Source of the DNA: CAYOKT01 sp964404605
Lineage (GTDB): Bacteria > Electryoneota > Electryoneia > Electryoneales > Electryoneaceae
Direction of reading: 5' to 3'
DNA: 11,832 bases
Assembly: GCA_964404605.1 (NCBI GenBank)
Contig: CAYOKT010000086.1
Location: 1-11,832, forward strand
A model generated the notes under the pieces. That model searched no databases. It saw only the letters and a list, made by a program, of their open reading frames with translations, and was not told where the DNA came from. Every line of letters begins with the position of its first letter. Within the stretch, counting starts at the first letter, position 1. Position numbers and translations under genes: made by a program. This document shows, piece by piece, positions 1-6,814 of this stretch.

Positions 1-1847
1 CGCAGCAGGATGACACGCCGGACGGCGGAGCCGCCGGGGCCTTCGAAGACGAGCAGGTAGGGCCCGGAGGCGACCCGTGGGGCGGCGAGGGGAAGGGAGT
101 GCCGCCCGGCGGGGAGGCGCAGGTCCGCCAGGTGGGCGGCGAGGCGGCCCGTGATGTCGAACAGGGTCAGCCGCACGCGGCCCTCCTCGGCCAGTTCCAC
201 CTGCACCGTCGCCGAGAGGTTGAACGGGTTGGGGTAGACCCCGCGCAGCGCGGTGCGGCGGGGAAGCTCCTCCCGCCGCCCGGCCGCCGTTCCAGGCTTG
301 ATGGGTTCACGGAACGGGTCGCCCGGCGGCTCGGGGGATGCGTAGTAGGCGCTTGAATCGTCGAGGGGCGGGTCGAAGCTTCCCCGCACGGCCATCCGCC
401 CCGCCCCGATGTCGGCGATGGTGAGCGTCATCGTCCGCTCGGGCCATGCGCCGCTCGCCGGGCTCACCGCGTGGACCTCTCCGCCGGACGGGGCCTCACC
501 GGGATCACTTGGGTCGCCGGCCGCGGGTTCGATTTCACCCGGGAGCAGCCATCCGTCGTCGAGGGTGAGTGTCACCTGCTCCGCCCGCGGGCCCGAGTCC
601 GTGCTGCGAACCCAGCTTGCCACGTAGCCCGGCGACATCAGCCCGCCCGGTCTTTGTGGCGCGATGGCGAGATGATGGATGGTGCCCCCGGTGGTGATGA
701 GTTCCACCGCCGGCTGTTCCGCCAGTCCCAGTGGGTCGTACCAGCGGGCGATGAGACGCGCGCCGCCCAACTCGCTCCACAGGGCGGCGAAGCCTCCCTC
801 ATCGCCGGCGGCGAGAGCGACTTCATCCGACCCGGTGAGATCGGGTCCGGAAACGACCAGCGTTTCCGGCAGCGGTTCGAGGGGCCCGCCGGGAGCGAAT
901 CGATGGATCACCGCCCCTTCGCCGGGCGCGAAGCGGGCGATGACATTCTCCTCTCCCTCGCGCAGGGGAACCCAGGCGGGATCGCCTTGAGGAGCGTAGT
1001 TCAATACCATCCGCGTCCCACCGGGGAACTCCGCCGTCCAGAGGTTGTAGCGGGAGAAACGGGTCGCGACGACGGCGTACAGGGTGTCCCCGGCCGTGAA
1101 CAGGTTGTCGATGGAATCGAAGCGCAGCGCCCCGCCGCTCTTCTCCGCCGCCGCTTCCACTTCATGCACGGTGCGCCGGAGAGCCCAGAGGGTATCCTTC
1201 CCGTAGTTGCGCGCGATGAGGACGTTCTTCATCACCACCGCGGCGAGCCACTCCGAATCGACCGCCATCGTCCGGTTCTTCACCCCGAGGTAGGGGCGGT
1301 TGCGGAAGAGGTCGAGCTGGTGGAAGGCTTCCCCGAGGACGGCGGTCCGCATGGTCTCCAGCCAACGGCTGCCGTACAGCGTGCCGTTGTGCTGCAGGGC
1401 GAAGGAGGTGCCGTCGAGGGTGTAGATGAAGGGGTGCGGGTTGGGCTCCTGGCGGGCGCCGGTGCTCGGAAGGCGGAAGTGGAGCAGCGCGAGGGGGGAG
1501 GCGTCTTCGAGCAGCGCCTGGACGACCCCCTCGCCGCCCGCCCGCCACAGGGTCGGGTCGGAGCCCGGCTGCCAGGGCATCACCCGGCCGCGGTCGATGG
1601 AGAAGCCGCCGTCCGGCGTCCTGCGGTAGAACCCCCAGCCGGACCAGTTGCTCATCCCCTCCGCCCGCGCGAGGAAGGATTCCATCGTGCCGCGGAGCAG
1701 GTCCTGTTGCGCGGTGGTGCTGTACCCCGGGGCGGAGGGATCGGCCACCATGCCCCACATCTGGCAGGCGTGGGCGGCGCCGGCGGGCGCGAGCAGAAGC
1801 AGCGCCGCCGGCAGAATCCGCGCTTTCAGGAACCCGAACGTTCTCAT
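1..1847 (-). CDS. Secreted class II glutamine-amidotransferase-like protein with C-terminal sorting domain (partial)
   Basis: The frame is open from ATG at 1847 to the left edge, 615 codons without a stop, so the 3' end lies outside. Residues 1-27 form a signal peptide: basic start, hydrophobic LLLLA core, then A25-H26-A27. The next residue is C28, opening a CQMWG motif like the N-terminal catalytic Cys motif of class II amidotransferases (GATase_2, YafJ type). Other family motifs follow: HFRLPSTG at H123-R125, an NPHPF segment near 137-141, and HNG at 153-155. This supports an Ntn-hydrolase fold over about the first 200 residues. The middle region is unrecognised. From N540 (NPFN) to the edge the sequence is a FlgD-like/type IX-style sorting module, typically the last 75-80 residues, so little is missing. 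The substrate is unknown. No ATP-dependent synthase domain is visible, so it may hydrolyse an amide bond outside the cytoplasm. No clear ribosome-binding site precedes the ATG. Confidence 0.82.
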   Translation of the reverse strand, partial: MRTFGFLKARILPAALLLLAPAGAAHACQMWGMVADPSAPGYSTTAQQDLLRGTMESFLARAEGMSNWSGWGFYRRTPDGGFSIDRGRVMPWQPGSDPTLWRAGGEGVVQALLEDASPLALLHFRLPSTGARQEPNPHPFIYTLDGTSFALQHNGTLYGSRWLETMRTAVLGEAFHQLDLFRNRPYLGVKNRTMAVDSEWLAAVVMKNVLIARNYGKDTLWALRRTVHEVEAAAEKSGGALRFDSIDNLFTAGDTLYAVVATRFSRYNLWTAEFPGGTRMVLNYAPQGDPAWVPLREGEENVIARFAPGEGAVIHRFAPGGPLEPLPETLVVSGPDLTGSDEVALAAGDEGGFAALWSELGGARLIARWYDPLGLAEQPAVELITTGGTIHHLAIAPQRPGGLMSPGYVASWVRSTDSGPRAEQVTLTLDDGWLLPGEIEPAAGDPSDPGEAPSGGEVHAVSPASGAWPERTMTLTIADIGAGRMAVRGSFDPPLDDSSAYYASPEPPGDPFREPIKPGTAAGRREELPRRTALRGVYPNPFNLSATVQVELAEEGRVRLTLFDITGRLAAHLADLRLPAGRHSLPLAAPRVASGPYLLVFEGPGGSAVRRVILL

Positions 1848-1973
1848 GGGGTCCGCCGTGGACAGACACAGCCGCAACACTGCAAGTTAGGGACGGAATT
1901 CGTGCCGTGCCAGTCGGCCTCCATCGCCCTGCCATGTCATGCCCACCGCTTCCCGGGAACTGGTGCCTGAGAG

Positions 1974-2001
1974 ACCGGCGGACCGGGTGGACCCCGCCGG
2001 T
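1974..2001 (-). terminator. Hairpin after the metalloenzyme gene, probable terminator
   Basis: A perfect 8-base inverted repeat, ACCGGCGG and CCGCCGGT, has a 12-base loop. It starts about 10 bases past the stop codon of the minus-strand metalloenzyme gene. On the minus strand it is followed by a pyrimidine stretch (CTCTC) rather than a clean T run, so it may be a weak intrinsic terminator or an mRNA 3'-end stabiliser. Confidence 0.45.
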
Positions 2002-2011
2002 GCTACACCGT

Positions 2012-2989
2012 TCAGGGAGCGCTTTTCGCCAGTGCGGCGAGGAGGTTGGGCACGAGGTCGGTGATCGCCGCCGCGCCGTCGAGGAGGGGACCGGCGAGGG
2101 GGCCGACCGCCACGGCGGGCACGGGATTGGTCGTGTGGGTCTTCACCGCGAGGTCTTCGCAGTTGCCGTGGTCGCTGCCGATGAGCAGGGTGTCCCGCGA
2201 CGGGTCGATCTCCGCCAGCAGGGTGCGGAGGAAGAGCATCACCTCGCCAACGACGCTCGCGGCCCACTCCGCCTCGCCGGTGTGCCCCGCCATGTCGGTC
2301 TTGACATACTCGAAGAGGACGAGGTCGTGTTCCCGGGCGAGCCGCGCCACGCGCCGCCCCGCCTCGGCCGGGGTGATGACCGGCAGGTCGTACCGCGCCA
2401 TCCACCGGGCGAAGGCCTCGCGGTCGCGGATGAACCGCTTCATCACCCTCCGCTTGCTCCCGGCGGGCGGGGTGAGTTTGCCGTCGTTTCCCTGGTCGCG
2501 GACCAGCTCGCCGGTGAGGTCGTGGAACGCCGCCCGCCCCGCGCGGTAGTCCTCCATCATCCGGAAGGGCAGTCCCGCGGCGCGGAAGGCGTGGGTGGTC
2601 ACCGACTGCCGGCCGATGGGCCGCTTGAAGTACGCCTCGTTGTAGGCGTTGGCGAAGGTCGGCTTCAGGCCGAGGGCGATGACCTGCCTGTGCACGGAGT
2701 GTTCGGCGATGATTTCGCGGAGCGCGCGGTTGGGGAAGCCGGAGATGTGGCGCCCCATCGCCGCGGGTGCGTTGACCCCGGTCAGCAGGGCGGTGGTGCC
2801 GGTGGCGGACTGGGGCAGTCCGGGGACGCCGAGGGTGGCGTCCAGCGGCCGCCACACCGCCCCCGGCCAGTCCGGCGGCCTGCCCTCCACCGCGATCAGG
2901 GTGGAACCCTCGACCCCGGCCCAGGGGTTGCGGCGCGGGTCGGCGGAGCCGTACCCGACACCGTCGAGAAAGATCCAGACGACGCTCAA
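2012..2989 (-). CDS. Alkaline-phosphatase-superfamily metalloenzyme, iPGM/phosphopentomutase-like
   Basis: This is a 325-residue protein of unassigned reaction in the superfamily of cofactor-independent phosphoglycerate mutase (iPGM) and phosphopentomutase. All seven metal-site residues known from iPGM have counterparts: D9 in IFLDGVGYG, presumed nucleophile S61 in LPQSATGTTALLTG, D232 and H236 in TDMAGHTG, D273 and H274 in SDHGNCE, and H285 in THTTNPVP. The segment between (about 75-230) would form the cap that decides substrate, and it does not look like the iPGM insertion. At 325 residues it is much shorter than iPGM (about 510). I chose the TTG start at 2989 because it overlaps the mazG stop as TTGA, has GGGAG nine bases upstream, and places the first metal-binding Asp at residue 9, as expected. 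The longer open frame reaching 3796 only shadows mazG. Translational coupling to mazG suggests a phosphate- or nucleotide-related role, which is inference. Confidence 0.8.
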   Translation of the reverse strand: MSVVWIFLDGVGYGSADPRRNPWAGVEGSTLIAVEGRPPDWPGAVWRPLDATLGVPGLPQSATGTTALLTGVNAPAAMGRHISGFPNRALREIIAEHSVHRQVIALGLKPTFANAYNEAYFKRPIGRQSVTTHAFRAAGLPFRMMEDYRAGRAAFHDLTGELVRDQGNDGKLTPPAGSKRRVMKRFIRDREAFARWMARYDLPVITPAEAGRRVARLAREHDLVLFEYVKTDMAGHTGEAEWAASVVGEVMLFLRTLLAEIDPSRDTLLIGSDHGNCEDLAVKTHTTNPVPAVAVGPLAGPLLDGAAAITDLVPNLLAALAKSAP

Positions 2990-3891
2990 CTTATCCCGCT
3001 CCCGCCGCGCCGCCGCTCCCACTCCTTCGCCCGGTCCCAGTAGGCGTCCAGCGCCTCGAGCGGCAACTCGCCCACGCTCTTTCCGTCCTCGGCGGCCATC
3101 CGCTCCACCTGCTTGAAACGGGCGATCACCTTCTCCGTGCTGCGCCGAAGCGCCTCCTCGGCACCGATCCCGGTCAACCGGGCGGCGTTGACCACGCTGA
3201 ACAGCAGGTCGCCGATCTCCTCCTCGGCCCGCTCGCGGTCCCCCGAGAGCACGGCTTCGCTCGCCTCCTCGACCTCCTCGCGCAGCTTGTCGAGAGCGCC
3301 GTCCGCGCTGGGCCAGTCGAAGCCCACGCCCGCCATCTTCTCCTGGACGCGGAACGCCCGGGTGAGCGCCGGCAGGGCGGCGGGAACGCCGTCGAGGGTC
3401 CCCCGGGAAGCCGCATCTTTCTCCCCGCCGTTGTTCTCCAGCTTGATCTTCTCCCACTGGTCGCGGACCTCGTCGGGGGTCTCGAGCACCCGCCCGCCGA
3501 ACACGTGCGGATGGCGCTCGATCAGCTTCTCGCGGATCGCGCGGATGCTGTCCGCCAGCCGGAAACGCCCCTCCTCCTCGGCGAGACGGGCATGGAAGAC
3601 GATCTGCAGCAGGAGGTCGCCCAGCTCCTCCCGGAGGCCGTCGTAGTCTCCCCGGTCGATCCGCTCGATCACCTCGTAGGTCTCCTCGAGCAGGTAGGGC
3701 CGGAGCGATTCGTGGGTCTGTCGGCGGTCCCAGGGGCAGCCGCCCTCCTCGCGCAGGCGGCGCATGATCGCCTCGAGGGCGGTGATCTCCCCGCACAGGG
3801 TGCCGTCCCCGAGGATGTCGGCCGGCAGCGGGGAGGCGTTTGTCTCTTCACTCCCGGCGTCGCTGCCCGGGGTCTTGAATTCGTTCTGCAT
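2986..3891 (-). CDS. mazG: Nucleoside triphosphate pyrophosphohydrolase MazG
   Basis: MazG hydrolyses (d)NTPs to the monophosphate and pyrophosphate, cleaning the nucleotide pool and, in E. coli, influencing ppGpp levels. The protein has 301 residues from ATG at 3891. Both tandem all-alpha MazG domains are visible. The first has GGCPWDRRQTHESLRPYLLEE around residues 50-70, with metal-binding E69/E70/E73 and the pair E89/D92 (EELGD). The second has EKMAGVGFDWP, then a REEVEEASEA helix and EEEIGDLLFSVVNAARL. The first 35 residues are a hydrophilic extension beyond the usual start. A GTG at 3903 in the same frame is an alternative start. AAAAGAG lies just ahead of the ATG, but close to it, so the exact start is uncertain. 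The stop overlaps the TTG start of the downstream metalloenzyme. Confidence 0.93.
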   Translation of the reverse strand: MQNEFKTPGSDAGSEETNASPLPADILGDGTLCGEITALEAIMRRLREEGGCPWDRRQTHESLRPYLLEETYEVIERIDRGDYDGLREELGDLLLQIVFHARLAEEEGRFRLADSIRAIREKLIERHPHVFGGRVLETPDEVRDQWEKIKLENNGGEKDAASRGTLDGVPAALPALTRAFRVQEKMAGVGFDWPSADGALDKLREEVEEASEAVLSGDRERAEEEIGDLLFSVVNAARLTGIGAEEALRRSTEKVIARFKQVERMAAEDGKSVGELPLEALDAYWDRAKEWERRRGGSGIS

Positions 3892-3952
3892 GGCTCTTTT
3901 CACGGTCTATGGGTTGGCGGACAGGCAAATCGACACTTGGTGGACCGGTTCA

Positions 3953-3968
3953 GGTGAATCGGTTCACC
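3953..3968. promoter_or_regulatory. Dyad upstream of mazG, possible operator
   Basis: A perfect inverted repeat GGTGAA-N4-TTCACC lies about 62 bases upstream of the mazG ATG, in the 156-base gap after the CDF gene. CGGTTCA also occurs twice as a direct repeat over 3946-3966. A 6-4-6 dyad suits a dimeric repressor site or a short hairpin. I could not place a convincing promoter around it. Confidence 0.3.
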
Positions 3969-4047
3969 GGAATCCCTCTCGGTCCGGGTCGGCAAAGTGG
4001 GACGGCGGGAGGTCCCGGCGCAACCGGGCGGCGCGGGCGCGGGTGGC

Positions 4048-5055
4048 TCAGCGGTCGCGGACGAAGCCTTCGCCGTGGAGGTGGTCCCCCTCCGGCTCGA
4101 CATGGATCTGCACGTCCGCGATCCGGTTGTAGCGGGCGAGGAGGCGGTCCTTGACGCGGTGCGAAAGGGTGTGGCTGTCATCCACGCTCATCCCCGGGTC
4201 CACCTCGATGTCCAGGTCGAGGTAGATCAGGTGACCGTACCGCCGGGAGCGGGCGCGGTGGGCGTTGATCACCCCCTGCACCGCCTGGGCTTCCGACACG
4301 ATTCTCTTCAGGAGCGCCTCGTCCTGCGCCTTGTCGACGAGGTCGTTCGCCGAGCGCCGCGCGATCCCCACCGCCGCGCGGAGGATGAGGACCACGACCA
4401 CCAGGCTGGCGATCGCATCGAGGATCTCCCCGCCCGGAATGAGCAGCGAGCCGCTGATGCCGAGCAGCACCGCCACCGAGGAGAAGGCGTCGCCCCGGTG
4501 GTTCCAGGCGTTCGCGGCGAGAACCTGCGAGCCGGTCTGCTTCGCCACCCGCATCGTCCAGTGGTACATCCACTCCTTGGTCGCCAGGGAGATACAGGCG
4601 AAGATGATCGCGGGCCAGCGGGGAATGAGGATGTTATGGGTGAGGAGGCTGTAGACCGCCTTCGCGCCGATCCCCACCGCCGCGAGCATCAGGAAGGCGG
4701 AGACGACCATCGCGGCGAGTGATTCGACCCGGCCGTGGCCGTAAGGGTGCGAGCGGTCCACCGGTTTGTGCGCCAGCGGATAGGCGGCGAGGGCGATGCC
4801 GTCCGTGAGCAGGTCGTTCAGCGAATCCACCGCGTCGGCCACGAGGGCGCGGCTGGTGAACACCATCCCGGCGGTGCCCTTCATCAACGCGAGCAACAGG
4901 TTGATCACCGCGCCGGCCCATGTGACCCGTTTCGCCGCGCGCCGGTCGCCGAGGAACTTCTCCCGCTCCCCGGCGATGTCAACCCCCCCGGGTCGATGCT
5001 GATGGGTCTCCTTCTCCCCGCCGTGGTGCTCTTCGATGGTGTCCGACGTGACCAC
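4048..5055 (-). CDS. Cation diffusion facilitator (CDF) family metal transporter
   Basis: CDF proteins are inner-membrane antiporters that export divalent metals such as Zn, Fe or Mn in exchange for protons. From GTG at 5055 the protein has 335 residues. The GTG is chosen because AGGAGAGAGG lies five bases upstream; the frame stays open further upstream, but no other start has such a site. An N-terminal tail of about 43 residues contains scattered His (H10, H11, H18, H20). Six helices follow, then a cytoplasmic C-terminal domain (about 255-335) with LIYLDLDIEVDP and QIHVEPEGDHLHGEGF. The loop motif SHPYGHGRVES (H103, H107) is diagnostic. The metal site in helix 2 is D77-x-x-x-D81. In helix 5 the sequence reads AWNHRGDA, so the usual His/Asp is Asn185, paired with D189. 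The transported metal is therefore uncertain. Confidence 0.9.
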   Translation of the reverse strand: MVTSDTIEEHHGGEKETHQHRPGGVDIAGEREKFLGDRRAAKRVTWAGAVINLLLALMKGTAGMVFTSRALVADAVDSLNDLLTDGIALAAYPLAHKPVDRSHPYGHGRVESLAAMVVSAFLMLAAVGIGAKAVYSLLTHNILIPRWPAIIFACISLATKEWMYHWTMRVAKQTGSQVLAANAWNHRGDAFSSVAVLLGISGSLLIPGGEILDAIASLVVVVLILRAAVGIARRSANDLVDKAQDEALLKRIVSEAQAVQGVINAHRARSRRYGHLIYLDLDIEVDPGMSVDDSHTLSHRVKDRLLARYNRIADVQIHVEPEGDHLHGEGFVRDR

Positions 5056-5196
5056 CTTGCCTCTCTCCTGTTCTTCCCCGCCCGCCGGCTCTTCACCAGG
5101 CAGGCGAAAAATGGCATCGCCCGGCGTGCGAGCGCAACCGGTCTGCCGCGCCGGAGGACCCGCCCGCAAAGGGAAGACCGGCCCCGGACCGGCCCG

Positions 5197-6585
5197 TTAT
5201 ACGCCCTTTTTCATCCAGCGGCTCCCGATGGCCAGCCCGATGGGGGTGAGGCAGGCGATCAGCGCGTAGATCAGCCACATCGTGCCGCTGTCGTGCGGGC
5301 CGCCGGCCGGGATGAACTTCTCGATCATCAGGCCGGAGTAGAGCCCGGTGGTGCTCTTCGCGAGGAACCAGGGGATACCCGCGATGCCCATGTACGCGCC
5401 GACACGGCCCGCCGGGGCGATGTCGGCGACATATTCGAGGAATCGGCTGGACCAGATCGCCTCGCCGAAGCTGAAGAAGATGATGTACAGGATCAGGGTC
5501 GCAAGGTGCGGCCCCGGGACGAGGATGAAGGTGGTGATCGCGGAGACCGTCGTCCCGATGATCATCATCTTGACGACATGGACCTTGCGCGTCATCGCGG
5601 CGATGACGGGGACGAAGATGATGATGATCAACGGGTTCAGCCCGGCGAACCACTCGTAGCGGGCGAACACCCCCGCGGGGAAGCAGCGCTCGATGTACTG
5701 CGGAATGGTCAGAAACTGGTGGGCGAACAGGGTTCTCACCGGCAGCAGCACGAAGAGGAAGAAGATGAACCTCGTGTCGAGGAAGGGGAGGGAGCGGATC
5801 TTCTCCCACAGGGAGCGGATGTCCTTCTCCTTGCGGATCTCCTCCAGGTGGACGATTCGGTCGCGCTGCTCGATCTTCCTGGTGAATCCGAGCAGATTGG
5901 CGATGAGGAGAAGCACGGTGAACCCGGTGAGGATGGCGTAGACGCCCTCGATCCCGAACTTCGCCCGCAGGAAGGGCGAGAGGAAGGTTTCGACGACGAT
6001 GCCGACGTTCATGATCGAGTAGAGAAGGCTGTAACCGATGGTCGCGGTGCGCGGGTCGGTGAACTCCTTGACCCCGGCGTAGAGGGCGGGCTGGATGATC
6101 CCCTCCGCCGCCGCCATGACGAGGATCGAGGACCAGAGCAGCACCACGGTGAGGTCGCCCCCGGCCGAGGGACTGATCGTGAGCAACCCCCGGCCGATCA
6201 CGAGGAGAAGCAGGCAGAGGCTGAGCGCCCGGCGGACACCGAGCTTGTCCGAGACGAAACCGCCGCCGAGCATGAACAGGGTCACGAGGCCGGTGAAGGT
6301 GGACACGGCGATGCTGGTGGCGTGATCGCTGAAGCCGATACGGTTGGCGATGAACAGGGTGAGCAGGGTCAGGATGCCGAAATAGGCGACGCCGTCGCCG
6401 AAGTTGATCAGGTTCACCTGCCAGAAGGCGCGTGATGCGCCGAAGAGGATGCGGAGAGTATCCCGCAGGGAAAGGGTATCCTCGATTTCCTCCGAGTTGC
6501 CGGTCCCGCCTGTCGCTTCCCCGTTCCCCGGGGGATCAGCCTCACCCGGCTTCCCCGCGCTCCGCCGGGAATCCTGTCCGCTCAT
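5197..6585 (-). CDS. POT-like major facilitator superfamily transporter
   Basis: This is a 462-residue polytopic membrane protein with about twelve hydrophobic helices between residues 50 and 460. It follows a hydrophilic Gly/Pro/Glu-rich tail of about 45 residues. MFS motif A is recognisable (GGGFVSDKLGVRRAL, after the second helix). KEFTDPRTATIGYSLLYS with MNVG, and later FFSFGEAIWSSRFLEYVAD with APAGRVGAYMG, resemble the proton-coupled oligopeptide transporter (POT/PTR2) family. However, the POT ExxERFxxYG motif of helix 1 aligns with NFGDGVAYFG (N61, D64, G65), so the usual coupling residues are absent and the substrate cannot be called a peptide with confidence. ATG at 6585 is preceded by GAGG at five bases. 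The frame is open further upstream to a GTG at 6765, but that stretch is the AT-rich intergenic region and has no supported start. The gene is divergent from cinA. Confidence 0.87.
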   Translation of the reverse strand: MSGQDSRRSAGKPGEADPPGNGEATGGTGNSEEIEDTLSLRDTLRILFGASRAFWQVNLINFGDGVAYFGILTLLTLFIANRIGFSDHATSIAVSTFTGLVTLFMLGGGFVSDKLGVRRALSLCLLLLVIGRGLLTISPSAGGDLTVVLLWSSILVMAAAEGIIQPALYAGVKEFTDPRTATIGYSLLYSIMNVGIVVETFLSPFLRAKFGIEGVYAILTGFTVLLLIANLLGFTRKIEQRDRIVHLEEIRKEKDIRSLWEKIRSLPFLDTRFIFFLFVLLPVRTLFAHQFLTIPQYIERCFPAGVFARYEWFAGLNPLIIIIFVPVIAAMTRKVHVVKMMIIGTTVSAITTFILVPGPHLATLILYIIFFSFGEAIWSSRFLEYVADIAPAGRVGAYMGIAGIPWFLAKSTTGLYSGLMIEKFIPAGGPHDSGTMWLIYALIACLTPIGLAIGSRWMKKGV

Positions 6586-6814
6586 CGTCGCCTCGAGATC
6601 GTTCGGATGGTGCCGCGCAATATAGGGTAAGGTGAATGGTGGCGCCAGCGTGGAGGGGAGGGTGCCGCCGGCCGGCGCGGGCGGTTCCCCGCGACACTCG
6701 CCTTCCTTTGGAAACAGGGAACAAATGTCTCCTGTTTCTCTGTCAACAATCTTATATTGAGACACTTAGGGGTGCTCGCACCCACGTTGCGGCGGCCTGA
6801 AACGATTGACGGAA
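6586..6814. promoter_or_regulatory. Divergent intergenic region between the MFS gene and cinA
   Basis: These 229 bases must carry the promoters for both arms. The part from about 6700 to 6765 is strikingly AT-rich for this window. A perfect TTGACA is present on the minus strand (forward TGTCAA, 6741-6746), but no good -10 box lies at normal spacing. On the plus strand, TATATT (6753-6758) could be a -10 box about 57 bases ahead of the cinA ATG, without a good -35. Promoter positions are tentative; the promoter-bearing role follows from the divergent layout. Confidence 0.5.
6711..6738. promoter_or_regulatory. 8-base dyad in the divergent promoter region, possible operator
   Basis: GAAACAGG (6711-6718) and CCTGTTTC (6731-6738) are perfect inverted repeats separated by 12 bases, so their centres are 20 bases apart, about two helical turns. 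They sit just downstream of the minus-strand TTGACA and upstream of the plus-strand TATATT, where a regulator could control both directions. No known operator was recognised. Confidence 0.35.

Noticed and set aside
471..1970. Long plus-strand open frame (499 codons) over the amidotransferase gene
   Set aside because: It is antisense to a frame with a clear signal peptide, amidotransferase motifs and sorting module. Its translation is low-complexity Gly/Arg/Glu, typical of shadows in GC-rich DNA.
1945..1975. CTCTCAGGCACC on the minus strand, resembling the 3' part of a glycine riboswitch
   Set aside because: The partner GGAGAG segment and the CCGAAGG-type core are missing upstream, and the downstream gene has no link to glycine. 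The preceding stem is better explained as a terminator.
2990..3796. N-terminal extension of the metalloenzyme to give a 594-residue protein
   Set aside because: The extra part is an out-of-frame shadow of mazG. The TTG at 2989 gives the expected family N-terminus and has a ribosome-binding site.
4735..6435. Long plus-strand open frame (566 codons) opposite the CDF and MFS genes
   Set aside because: The translation is Asp/Glu/Arg-rich without any domain, and it covers two genes with clear membrane-transporter sequence on the other strand.
6586..6765. 60-residue upstream extension of the MFS transporter in the same frame
   Set aside because: It would cross the AT-rich promoter region and has no ribosome-binding site. 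ATG 6585 has GAGG at good spacing and the protein is already full length.
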